IMG/VR virus record: IMGVR_UViG_3300007512_001606
Coordinates: 1 to 28,159 of that record
DNA: 28,159 nt
Direction: 5' to 3' (one strand)
From: a virus
Part shown: piece after piece, positions 13,967 through 20,301 of the stretch
How positions within the stretch are numbered: position 1 is the stretch's first letter
Layout: every line of letters starts with the position of its first letter
The notes under the pieces: model-generated
What the model was told of the DNA's origin: nothing
Seen by the model: only the letters and a program-made list of their open reading frames with translations
Database searches by the model: none
Program-made: the position numbers and the translations under genes

Positions 13967-14634
13967 GCCTCTACTACTGGTCCACGGTCGATTCTGAGCC
14001 CCCTACCCGGCAGCGGCCTCGTGGATTGCCCGGATGAGCCGCACTGCGAGAGCAGGAAGATCTTGAGGTTCTCGTAGGCGGGGTACTGGCGGGGGAACTT
14101 GCGCCGGGCCACCCGGAGCATCGGGTGGAACCAGTCGGCGACCTCGTCGGCGTACCGGGCCTGCTTCTCGAAGGTGAAGACGCCCTGCATCGTCTGGAGG
14201 TTGTGCGCCCGGTCCGTCAGCTTGACGATGCTCGCGATGGGGCACTCGCCCATGTCGCGGAAGTACCGCTCGTAGTCCTTGACCAGCCCATCGGACTTCT
14301 TCGAGAGCCGCCAGACCGCGTCGGCGATCTGCGTGCCGAACTGCATCTCCAGCTTCTCCCGCGTCCACACGTCGCCGTGGTCCTCCAGCAGGTCATGCAG
14401 GAAGGCCGCCGCGATCACCTCCTCGGGGTAGAGGAAGTGCGGGGTCAGGGTCGAGAGGAACCGAGCCACCGAGAGCTGGTGGTCGAACTTCGGGGTGACG
14501 CCGTCCTTGCGGGTGCCCTGCTCCAGGCCACGGACCAGCTCCAAGGCGTTGGCCGCGACGTAGTAGCCCTTGCCTTCCAGCCAGCCACGCATCACGGCGA
14601 GCTGCTTCTTGTGGTGTGCTTCGACCTTGGGCAT
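13963..14634 (-). CDS. HD-domain (p)ppGpp-hydrolase-like protein (SpoT/MESH1 type, 223 aa)
   Basis: Matches the hydrolase half of RelA/SpoT and the stand-alone MESH1 type: H52 (FDHQLSVARFL), H80-D81 in FLHDLLEDH with E84/D85, and D141/N145 in VKLTDRAHNLQTM. Those residues hold Mn and remove the 3'-diphosphate of (p)ppGpp. No synthetase or TGS/ACT domain follows; about 220 residues is the size of a single-domain enzyme. The last 25 residues (from about 199) cross the next promoter and look like a non-conserved tail. ATG at 14634 has GGAGG 8 nt upstream. Promoter at 14656-14687. Other HD phosphohydrolases acting on nucleotides cannot be excluded. Confidence 0.85.
   Translation of the reverse strand: MPKVEAHHKKQLAVMRGWLEGKGYYVAANALELVRGLEQGTRKDGVTPKFDHQLSVARFLSTLTPHFLYPEEVIAAAFLHDLLEDHGDVWTREKLEMQFGTQIADAVWRLSKKSDGLVKDYERYFRDMGECPIASIVKLTDRAHNLQTMQGVFTFEKQARYADEVADWFHPMLRVARRKFPRQYPAYENLKIFLLSQCGSSGQSTRPLPGRGLRIDRGPVVEA
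13969..14000 (-). promoter_or_regulatory. Phage-type promoter (GGCTCAGAAT-12-AGTAGTAGAG)
   Basis: GGCTCAGAAT (14000-13991), 12 nt, AGTAGTAGAG (13978-13969) on the minus strand, inside the 3' end of the HD gene. The start codon ATG of the 13598-13966 gene follows after 2 nt, so this would give a leaderless or near-leaderless transcript. Confidence 0.7.
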
Positions 14635-14655
14635 GGGCGATACCTCCGCTGCTGT

Positions 14656-14687
14656 CTCCACTACTACTCGGAGACGCCCCCTGAGCC
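14656..14687 (-). promoter_or_regulatory. Phage-type promoter (GGCTCAGGGG-12-AGTAGTGGAG)
   Basis: GGCTCAGGGG (14687-14678), 12 nt, AGTAGTGGAG (14665-14656), overlapping the stop of the HAD gene. It leads to the HD gene start at 14634, leaving room for a short leader with GGAGG. Confidence 0.65.
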
Positions 14688-15107
14688 GCCGACCGGCCCG
14701 GTAGCACTCGCCCCGTTCTGCTCGTAGAAGTGGTGCCAGCGGTCCACCGCCTCGACGACCATCGGCCCGTATCGGTCCCAGTCGATGTTCATGTCGTCGT
14801 CCACCGGAGTCCCGGCGGCCCGGTCCTCGATGTAGATGTGGCAGTGGACCTTCGGCGACGCCGTCCACTCGTGCTGCGTCGGGTGCGCGTTCAGGCCGCC
14901 CACCTCGATGCCACGTTCGGTGAGCCACTTCACCGCCAGCTCCAGGCTGGCCCCGCTCCGCATCGTGTTCGTCAAGAACACCACGGGGTACTCGGCCTGG
15001 AGCTTCAGCAGCCAGGGGACGGCCCCGAGGTCCCGCCCGTTCATGTGCGGGTAGCAGTGCGAGATCACGGTGCTGTCGATGTCGAGCCCGACGAACAAGG
15101 TCTTCAA
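14664..15107 (-). CDS. HAD-superfamily phosphatase (147 aa)
   Basis: HAD motifs are all present: motif I GLDIDSTVI (D9 nucleophile, D11), motif II FLTNTM (T46), motif III lysine near SPKVH (K86) and motif IV IYIEDRAAG (E94/D95), with a later acidic TPVDDDMNIDWD. Size and pattern resemble phage nucleotidase- or polynucleotide-phosphatase-like HADs; the substrate is unknown, perhaps a (deoxy)nucleotide given the neighbours. Start is TTG at 15107 with AGGAG 6 nt upstream; no ATG fits. It begins 3 nt after the CoaB/aldolase-like gene. The final 20 residues are Gly/Ser-rich. Stop TAG, within the promoter for the HD gene. Confidence 0.85.
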   Translation of the reverse strand: MKTLFVGLDIDSTVISHCYPHMNGRDLGAVPWLLKLQAEYPVVFLTNTMRSGASLELAVKWLTERGIEVGGLNAHPTQHEWTASPKVHCHIYIEDRAAGTPVDDDMNIDWDRYGPMVVEAVDRWHHFYEQNGASATGPVGGSGGVSE

Positions 15108-15110
15108 CGG

Positions 15111-16253
15111 CTACTCCTTGAGGGGCAGCACGCAGCCGTGGCCCTCGATGTTGAACCCACCCTCCATCCAGTCGTAGATGGTGCGCTCGTTGTCCCTCAC
15201 CGTACCCGGCGGAGCGTAGGGGATGGTGGGCAGACCTTCCACCTGGTCGTGGAAGTGGACGACGGCCTCGTGCATGAAGGAGGCGGCCCACCGGATGAGC
15301 AGCGGGGCGTTGAGCGACGCCTTGTTCCAGCCCTCCGGCACCCGGACCTCCCGCTTGTTCCAGTCCACGAGGCTGACCAGGGTCGCATTGGCCGCCGTGA
15401 ACGCTTCACCCTTCTCGCGAGGCGAGACGAGCCAGCCCTGGTTCTTGACGCTGACGGCGACGGCTCCGAAGACCCGGCCGCCTTCGACCGGGCAGAAGCG
15501 GTCGCGGTACTGCTCGACGATGCGGTCGAACTTCTTGCGGGCGGCTGAGCAGCTCGTGCGCAACGCCACGTTGCCGTTGCTGGGGGTCCAACGGACGGTC
15601 TTGAAGTGCTCGTCCTCGATGACGGCCGTGAGGGCGTCGTAGAACCCATCGAAGTCGTTGTCGTACTCGTGGGCGGAGCGGTCCTTGTAGACCAGGAGCT
15701 TGCGCTTGAGGCCGTGCCCCATGTCGTTCGCGATGACGACGTTGCAGCGGCTCCGCAGCAGCACACCGTAGGCGGCCTCGATCAGGTCGTCCTCGGTCGA
15801 GCCGACCAGCATCTTGCAGCCGATGAGCGTGAGGTTCGGGTTCGCCTGCTTCATGTCCTCGATCACCCGAGGGGCGAGGACGAAGGGGACCTGGATGATG
15901 TCGCCCGCCTTGTAGCCCTTGGTCGTCATCTTGCCGACGTAGGGGCTGGCCGGAATCCAGTTGACCACGGCCGCCGCCATGATGGCCGCGTCGTGCTGGG
16001 GAGCCATCACGACGCACTGGAAGTGGTAGCTCCTGAACCCGCCGTGCTTGATGACCGTGAGGTTCTCCGGCCGCCCGCAGTACGTGCTCGCGTCCATCTT
16101 CGGGGTGTCGGGGATGAACAGGGTGACCTGGTGCCCGCGCTCGACCAGGTGCAAGGCGTAGCGCATCGCCCAGATGCCCCGGACACGGTTGCCCACCAGC
16201 TTGTTGTCGTCGAGCGGCCCGTAGACGCCACCTGCCGTGATCAGAACTCTCAT
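15111..16253 (-). CDS. CoaB-like (Dfp C-terminal) / class II aldolase-like fusion protein (380 aa)
   Basis: Residues 1-215 follow the phosphopantothenate-cysteine ligase (CoaB/Dfp C-terminal) plan: VLITAGGVYGPLDDNKLVGN (3-22), HQVTLFIP, IMAAAVVNWIP (91-101), KMTTKGYK, and NVVIANDM (171-178). Residues 240-380 resemble a class II aldolase/adducin domain: GAVAVSVKNQGWLVSPRE (263-280), WNKASLNAPLL (309-319), VVHFH with candidate zinc ligands H333 and H335, and EGHG with H372. CoaB activates a carboxylate with CTP or ATP and joins it to an amine; class II aldolases cleave or isomerise sugar phosphates. The substrate here is unknown. ATG at 16253 overlaps the SDR stop (ATGA) and has GGAGGG 7 nt upstream. 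Stop is TAG. Confidence 0.78.
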   Translation of the reverse strand: MRVLITAGGVYGPLDDNKLVGNRVRGIWAMRYALHLVERGHQVTLFIPDTPKMDASTYCGRPENLTVIKHGGFRSYHFQCVVMAPQHDAAIMAAAVVNWIPASPYVGKMTTKGYKAGDIIQVPFVLAPRVIEDMKQANPNLTLIGCKMLVGSTEDDLIEAAYGVLLRSRCNVVIANDMGHGLKRKLLVYKDRSAHEYDNDFDGFYDALTAVIEDEHFKTVRWTPSNGNVALRTSCSAARKKFDRIVEQYRDRFCPVEGGRVFGAVAVSVKNQGWLVSPREKGEAFTAANATLVSLVDWNKREVRVPEGWNKASLNAPLLIRWAASFMHEAVVHFHDQVEGLPTIPYAPPGTVRDNERTIYDWMEGGFNIEGHGCVLPLKE

Positions 16254-17038
16254 CGCACACCCTCCACCAGGCGGAGCCACAGGTCTGCCGACACCGCCGA
16301 CGCCTTGTCCACCAGACGATTGATCTTGTACTGCCCCTGCAAGTCCAGCTTGCCCAGCTTCGCCCCGAGGCCAGGATACGAGACGGGCCGCTTGAGCGCG
16401 GCGTCTCGCAGGATTCGCCGCGTCCACCAGCGGGGGCCGGGGACGGGCAGCTTCTTGACGAGCCACTCGCTTCGGCCCCGGCTGCCCTGGAGGCGGATCG
16501 GCGTGCTGATCAGGCCCATCGAGATGAGCATCAGGTTCACGCCGTGCGACTCGAAGTAGAAGTCCCGGCTGGTCGCCCACCACTCGACCATCTCCCGCTT
16601 CACCGTCTGGTAGGTGAGCAGGCGAGGCACGTCCCGCATCGCAGCGGACGCCGACGTGTTCACCGCCACCGTGCCCGAGGACATCCGCCGCACCAGCCCG
16701 TCCAGCAGCCGCGTCGGCCCGATGAAGTCGGACTCCCGCAGACGACGCACCTGGTCCGGGTGGTGCCCGGTCATGGAGTTGCCCGCCATGTGGAAGACGA
16801 AGTCGATGTGACCCGGCAGGTGGGACAGCAGGAACGCGATGTCCTCGGGGTCGGAGAGGTCGGCCCGGTAGGCCCTGATGCGACGCCGACAGAGGGCTTC
16901 GAGCTTCTCGCGGTTGCGGCCGATCCCGTGGACATCCGCCCCGAGCCGATGGAGGTGGTGGGCCAGGGCCTCGCCGTTGCCGGATGTCGCCCCGGTCACC
17001 ACGCACACGGCCCCGTCGTACTCGTCGCGCAGCTTCAT
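16250..17038 (-). CDS. Short-chain dehydrogenase/reductase (262 aa)
   Basis: Classical SDR: cofactor motif VTGATSGNGEAL (14-25), R41-x-REKLEAL favouring NADP, D60 in RADLSDPEDI, the NNAG-equivalent FHMAGN (82-87), catalytic serine region NTSAS (127-131), and YQTVK (143-147) with Tyr143 and Lys147. The final 60 residues are basic and unusual, perhaps peripheral-membrane (WLVKKLPVPGPRWWTRRIL). It oxidises or reduces an alcohol/ketone on an unknown substrate. ATG at 17038 has GGGAGAGG just upstream, so the longer N-terminus to 17104 is rejected. It overlaps the genes before and after by ATGA, so the run 18163-15111 is one tightly coupled unit. Confidence 0.92.
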   Translation of the reverse strand: MKLRDEYDGAVCVVTGATSGNGEALAHHLHRLGADVHGIGRNREKLEALCRRRIRAYRADLSDPEDIAFLLSHLPGHIDFVFHMAGNSMTGHHPDQVRRLRESDFIGPTRLLDGLVRRMSSGTVAVNTSASAAMRDVPRLLTYQTVKREMVEWWATSRDFYFESHGVNLMLISMGLISTPIRLQGSRGRSEWLVKKLPVPGPRWWTRRILRDAALKRPVSYPGLGAKLGKLDLQGQYKINRLVDKASAVSADLWLRLVEGVR

Positions 17039-17142
17039 CCTCTCCCCCTGTGGGTCCAGGCGGTCTTCAACAGGAAGACGCCCAGGATCGCGGCGCTCAA
17101 CCACAACCCGCCGATGAGCGAGAACACGATGCGTTCGAGCAT
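17035..17142 (-). CDS. Tiny single-span membrane protein (35 aa)
   Basis: MLERIVFSLIGGLWLSAAIL then GVFLLKTAWTHRGRG: one hydrophobic helix of about 22 residues with a positive tail, so probably an inner-membrane protein with the C-terminus inside. Too short for a family call. It is supported by its position: its ATG overlaps the upstream TGA (TGATG) and its TGA overlaps the SDR ATG (ATGA). It could anchor the neighbouring enzymes, or be unrelated; the sequence does not say. Confidence 0.65.
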   Translation of the reverse strand: MLERIVFSLIGGLWLSAAILGVFLLKTAWTHRGRG

Positions 17143-17792
17143 CAGCGAGCCCGCCGGACGCACGTCCACGTCTGCGAGCGGCCCCGCGTCTCGATGGTCA
17201 CCTCGAACAGGCCCGAGAGACGCTGCTTCAGCTTCTCCTCGTCGTGCCAGTGGAACCGGGTCACGTCGTAGCCGAGGCCGGGCGACGCCTGGACGTGGAC
17301 TACCTGGCGGAGCAGGTGGCCGGACGCCTCGAAGAAGCGACGGCCCTCGTGCTTGTAGGTCTTCACCGACCAGCGGGGGCGGACGAAGGTGTTGAACACC
17401 AGCTTCCCGCCCGGCTTGATGAGCGCGTAGAGCCAGGAGACCATGTAGATGTGCCAGCTCAGGTAGGCCGCCGCCTGTCGGCAGATGACCAGGTCGTACC
17501 GACCGTGGCATCCGGGCTGATCGTCGCCGAAGATCGCCCCGAGGTTCTGGGCGTCGCCCTGGAACACCGTGATGCGGTCGTCCTCGCAGCGGGGGTTCAG
17601 GTCGAGCAGGTGGATCGTCGAGGGGTCCGCCCCCCGCCAGATGCACTCGCGCGAGATCGCCCCCGTGCCGCCGCAGAAGTCGAGCACCATCTGACCGGGC
17701 TCGTACCCCGCCGCGTCCAGCAGCTTGCCGGGGTTCGCGAGCCAGCGGGCGTACAGGGCCTCGTAGGCGTCGGTGGTGCAGCGGGTGTCCAT
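17142..17792 (-). CDS. SAM-dependent methyltransferase, class I (216 aa)
   Basis: Rossmann-type small-molecule methyltransferase: motif I MVLDFCGGTGAISREC (35-50), an acidic end of strand 2 (IHLLDLNPR), ITVFQGDAQNLG (motif II), YDLVICRQAAAYLS (motif IV) and LIKPGGKLVFNTFVRPRW (post-motif hairpin). Together with the SDR and CoaB/aldolase-like genes it suggests tailoring of a small molecule or nucleotide rather than DNA methylation (inference). ATG at 17792 overlaps the upstream TGA (TGATG), with GGGGAGA close by; GTG at 17795 is an alternative. The C-terminal end is basic and Trp/Arg-rich. Confidence 0.88.
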   Translation of the reverse strand: MDTRCTTDAYEALYARWLANPGKLLDAAGYEPGQMVLDFCGGTGAISRECIWRGADPSTIHLLDLNPRCEDDRITVFQGDAQNLGAIFGDDQPGCHGRYDLVICRQAAAYLSWHIYMVSWLYALIKPGGKLVFNTFVRPRWSVKTYKHEGRRFFEASGHLLRQVVHVQASPGLGYDVTRFHWHDEEKLKQRLSGLFEVTIETRGRSQTWTCVRRAR

Positions 17793-18163
17793 CACTCTCC
17801 CCAGAAGGACGCGCCGAGGGCTTTGCAGACGGGCATCCCCACGGTCAGGGCTTGGAAGGCGGCGAACCTCTCCAGGTCCAGGGCCTCGGCGGCCTTGCGG
17901 GCGAGGAACCGGCGATCCAGCTCGTCTTCGAGCGGTTCGAGGAGGATCTGCTCCAGCGCACCCTCTCGAACGCCCCTCACCGTCACGAGGTGCTCAACCA
18001 CCGTGAGGTACTTCGTGCCCGCCCAGATGTCGATGAAGCGCCTGTTTCCACGTCCCGTGACGCGGAACTGGATGGGCTGAAGCGGGTTCAACCACACGTA
18101 GTTCTCCGCGACGACCTGGTCGCAGGCCTGCACCACCATTTCCTTCGACGGGAGTCGGCCCAC
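17792..18163 (-). CDS. Unknown protein, first gene of the enzyme run (123 aa)
   Basis: Unrecognised. It has EMVVQACDQVVAENYVWL, then NPLQPIQFRVTGRGNRRFID, IWAGTKYLTVVEHLVTVRGV, and helical LEQILLEPLEDELDRRFLAR. The pattern is alpha/beta and probably soluble. Start GTG at 18163 has GGAGAC just upstream and lies roughly 20 nt below the promoter at 18185-18216; the longer frame to 18256 would run through that promoter and is rejected. It overlaps the methyltransferase gene by TGATG, so its product probably belongs with that enzyme set. Confidence 0.75.
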   Translation of the reverse strand: MGRLPSKEMVVQACDQVVAENYVWLNPLQPIQFRVTGRGNRRFIDIWAGTKYLTVVEHLVTVRGVREGALEQILLEPLEDELDRRFLARKAAEALDLERFAAFQALTVGMPVCKALGASFWGE

Positions 18164-18184
18164 GGGGTCTCCAGCAGTTTCTTC

Positions 18185-18216
18185 CACAACTACCCGAGGT
18201 GCCCCCGCTCTGAGCC
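18185..18216 (-). promoter_or_regulatory. Phage-type promoter (GGCTCAGAGC-12-GGTAGTTGTG)
   Basis: GGCTCAGAGC (18216-18207), 12 nt, GGTAGTTGTG (18194-18185) on the minus strand. It drives the run 18163-15111 or further. The upstream box is nearly a palindrome (GCTCTGAGC) shared with the plus-strand promoter at 18206-18237. Confidence 0.7.
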
Positions 18217-18237
18217 CCGCCCAGGCGGGTAGTGTGG
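18206..18237 (+). promoter_or_regulatory. Divergent partner promoter (CGCTCTGAGC-12-GGTAGTGTGG)
   Basis: The plus strand reads the same palindromic GCTCTGAGC as an upstream box, then 12 nt and GGTAGTGTGG (18228-18237), giving the standard spacing, although the upstream box matches the consensus only in part. The CCCGCC-CA-GGCGGG hairpin (18216-18229) overlaps the spacer and the start of the downstream box. It leads to the GS-like gene at 18255. Confidence 0.55.
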
Positions 18238-18254
18238 GCGACAGGAGGCTGGTC

Positions 18255-19187
18255 ATGTCGCACTTGCAGGTGGTTCAGGGTGGCGAGGTCATGGGGATGG
18301 GCCTCGCCGACTACGTCTGGTTCGACGGCGACGACCTGAACTTCAAGAAGAAGTCGATCCTCATCGGGAAGAACGGCAAGGGCGAGCCCATCCCGCTCGT
18401 GGACCGCTGGACCTTCAGCCACACCAACCACGAGGACGACTGCGAGCAGGGGTGGGCCTGCGAGTGCTCCGAGGTGCGGCACATCCTGGTGCCCTGCTTC
18501 TACCTGCCCGACCCGACCCGCCCGCAGCCGAACTACATCGTGCTGTGCGAGGTTCGTGACGAGCACGACGAGTGCATCGAGGAGAACTGGCGGGCGAAGC
18601 TCCGCCAGGCCCTCGAACTCCGTGGGCCGAACCACAAGCTCGTCTGGTTCGGCTTCGAGCAGGACTACACCCTCGTCGATGCGGACGAGAGCGAAGGCTC
18701 CGCCGGGCAGAAGTTCGAGGCGGCCGAGCGGCACATCGGGGCCTGCTTCGACGCCGGGCTCCTGTTCCACTCCGCCTGGAACCCGCTCGGGGCGGACTGC
18801 TGGGACTTCAAGGTCGGCTACCGGGGCTTCCCGCAGGATCTCGACCCGGACCCGCCGAGCGCCCTGGTCGTGGCCGACCATGTGGCGGTCGCCCGCTACC
18901 TGATGGAGAAGATCGGCGGCAGCAAGGGCCTGATCCCGCAGTGGGACGACCTGACGCCCTTCGTCTCGACCCCGGCGTTGCGGGAGCCCGGCGGCGACCA
19001 CGACGCCGAGCGCAAGCGGATGTTCGAGGCCCTCGGTAGCCTCGGCCAGCCGCAGCATCTCCCCCACCCCGCCAGGGGCGGATTTCAGTGCATCGAGGTC
19101 GTCCGCGACGAGCCCGAGAACCCCTACAAGTTGGCCCTCGGCGTGCTGGACGCCGTGTGGCCCGTACATGAGCAGGAGCCACAGTGA
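18255..19187 (+). CDS. Glutamine-synthetase-like (GSII-type) ligase homolog (310 aa)
   Basis: Follows the eukaryotic-type GS (GSII) plan: LADYVWFDGDDLNFKKKSIL (16-35, beta-grasp start), VDRWTF (near 50), DPTRPQPNYIVLCEV (85-99), NWRAKLRQALEL, WFGFEQDYTL (131-140), HIGACFDAGLLFHSAWNPL (about 159-177) and CWDFKVGYRGFP (181-192), then ADHVAVARYLMEKIG. GS activates a carboxylate with ATP and joins ammonia or an amine. Two metal-site segments are altered: where GSII has NAEVMPxQWEF this protein has NPLGADCWDF, and a Cys-rich stretch (DDCEQGWACEC) replaces DGSST. So the substrate may differ or activity may be lost. ATG at 18255 has AGGAGG 6 nt upstream. Stop overlaps the kinase start (GTGA). Confidence 0.8.
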   Translation: MSHLQVVQGGEVMGMGLADYVWFDGDDLNFKKKSILIGKNGKGEPIPLVDRWTFSHTNHEDDCEQGWACECSEVRHILVPCFYLPDPTRPQPNYIVLCEVRDEHDECIEENWRAKLRQALELRGPNHKLVWFGFEQDYTLVDADESEGSAGQKFEAAERHIGACFDAGLLFHSAWNPLGADCWDFKVGYRGFPQDLDPDPPSALVVADHVAVARYLMEKIGGSKGLIPQWDDLTPFVSTPALREPGGDHDAERKRMFEALGSLGQPQHLPHPARGGFQCIEVVRDEPENPYKLALGVLDAVWPVHEQEPQ

Positions 19188-19900
19188 AGCCGAAGCACAA
19201 AGTCGTCATCGTCGAGGGACTCATCGGATCGGGGAAGACGACCCTGAGCCGTGAACTCGGACAGGCGCTCAACGCCCTCACCCTGTTCGAGCCAGACGAG
19301 AAGGGGGCGGACGGCAAGAACGTCGGCAACCCCTACCTCGCCGACTACTACGAGGACCCCAAGCGGTGGTCCTTCGTGCTCCAGGTTCACCAGCTCCAGG
19401 CCCGATACCGGATGCACCTCCAGGCCCAGTGGCACGCGATGCAGGGGATGGGCCACGCCGTCCTCGACCGCAGCTACTTCGGCGACACGGCCTTCGCTCG
19501 GCTCCAGCTCAAGGGCGGGATGATGAGCCAGCGGGAGTTCGACACCTACTCCAGCATCTACCACGCCATGACCGCCGGAGTGCTCCTGCCCTCCGTCTGC
19601 GTGCGGGTGCTGGCGTCGCCCGAGATCTGCGAGCGTCGCGTCGCCAAGCGGATGGAGAAGGAGACGGGCCGCAAGTGCGAGCAGGCCATCGACATCGGCT
19701 ACCTGCGCGGCCTGGAGACGGAGATCGATCACATGGTCGGCGTCCTGCGCAACATGGGCGTCACCGTCATCGACATGGCCTGGGACGTGGACCGCGACTC
19801 CCCCGAGATGCGTCGTGGAGCCGTCGAGGCGCTCGCCTCGCGCATCACCGCCCTGAAGGCCCCCGACTTCTTCCTCGACATGCACCGCCGCACCGTCTGA
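19184..19900 (+). CDS. Deoxynucleoside kinase (dNK family, 238 aa)
   Basis: P-loop GLIGSGKTT (12-20), FEPDEKG (35-41, the base-side Glu-Pro), NPYLADYYEDPKRWSFVLQV (49-68) and LDRSYFGDTAF (94-104) with DRS in place of the usual ERS, plus a C-terminal lid region (VAKRMEKETGRK). dNKs phosphorylate deoxynucleosides with ATP. The start is GTG at 19184, overlapping the GS-like stop (GTGA), so the two are translated together. With thymidine kinase also encoded, this may serve other bases or a modified nucleoside made by the neighbouring enzymes (inference). Stop is TGA. Confidence 0.9.
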   Translation: MKPKHKVVIVEGLIGSGKTTLSRELGQALNALTLFEPDEKGADGKNVGNPYLADYYEDPKRWSFVLQVHQLQARYRMHLQAQWHAMQGMGHAVLDRSYFGDTAFARLQLKGGMMSQREFDTYSSIYHAMTAGVLLPSVCVRVLASPEICERRVAKRMEKETGRKCEQAIDIGYLRGLETEIDHMVGVLRNMGVTVIDMAWDVDRDSPEMRRGAVEALASRITALKAPDFFLDMHRRTV

Positions 19901-19909
19901 CCCCCGATA

Positions 19910-19925
19910 ACCCCCCAATGGGGGT
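19910..19925 (+). terminator. Hairpin after the kinase gene
   Basis: ACCCCC (19910-19915) pairs with GGGGGT (19920-19925) around CAAT, starting 9 nt after the kinase stop. A longer alternative pairs GACCCCC (19899-19905) with GGGGGTC (19920-19926). There is no U-run, so termination strength is uncertain. Confidence 0.45.
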
Positions 19926-19959
19926 CCGCGTCACGAATCCCTTACGGGCCAAGGACTTG

Positions 19960-20107
19960 CGGTTTTTCGAGAACACGTTTCTCACGCCCAGCGGCCCTTG
20001 TAGGGGAGAACAACCTGGCGAAGCGAGAAACGGGACTTTCCGGCTGCACAAAAGACCTCTAGGACCCCGCCGAAAGAAAATCGGCGGGGCTCCAGACGGT
20101 TTTTCGA
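19960..20107 (+). repeat. Direct repeat CGGTTTTTCGA (two copies)
   Basis: Copies at 19960-19970 and 20097-20107 in the non-coding region, unusual T-rich sequence for this window. A related AGACGGTTT occurs at 20094-20102 and 20125-20133. Confidence 0.6.
20065..20089. terminator. Strong hairpin, likely bidirectional terminator
   Basis: CCCCGCCGA (20065-20073) pairs perfectly with TCGGCGGGG (20081-20089) around AAGAAAA. A T-run (TTTTT) begins 11 nt downstream on the plus strand, and CTTTTG lies downstream on the minus strand. It sits between convergent gene runs. Confidence 0.65.
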
Positions 20108-20236
20108 CGCACAGAGCCGCAGTTAGACGGTTTCTCTAGCTCCTCCAACGAGTTTCTCTCGGGGCTCTGCACGAGCTGCCGGAGACAGAAACCTGGCGTG
20201 AGAGGGTCGCGAGAGCGTCACCCCTTTCTCCGGCAA

Positions 20237-20252
20237 GGGGGGTCTACCCCCC
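20237..20252. other. Inverted repeat GGGGGGT-CT-ACCCCCC
   Basis: Seven-base arms nearly touch (20237-20243 and 20246-20252), giving a dyad rather than a normal stem-loop. It could be a protein-binding palindrome or, in RNA, part of a hairpin with fewer paired bases. Confidence 0.5.
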
Positions 20253-20301
20253 GAGAAACGCCCGGTGAAGGACAAGGATGTCCAGATCCACCCCGAGTTT
20301 C

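Larger units (their letters stand above)
19977..20259. repeat. Five dispersed GTTTCTC/GAGAAAC heptamers
   Basis: Plus-strand copies at 19977-19983, 20130-20136 and 20152-20158; inverted copies at 20025-20031 and 20253-20259. All lie inside the non-coding region. Spacing is irregular. Confidence 0.55.

Noticed and set aside
17035-17104. Longer SDR N-terminus starting at 17104
   Set aside because: Adds a non-conserved charged stretch before MKLRDEYDG, where a clear GGGAGAGG site precedes ATG 17038.
18164-18256. Extended start at 18256 for the 123-residue protein
   Set aside because: It would run through a consensus promoter and has no ribosome site; GTG 18163 has GGAGAC just upstream.
19919-20139. 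Coding continuation into the non-coding region
   Set aside because: Frames here are shadow tails of the kinase gene with no protein-like pattern, and the region is full of hairpins and repeats.
19977-20259. CRISPR array
   Set aside because: The repeats are only seven bases, in both orientations and irregularly spaced.
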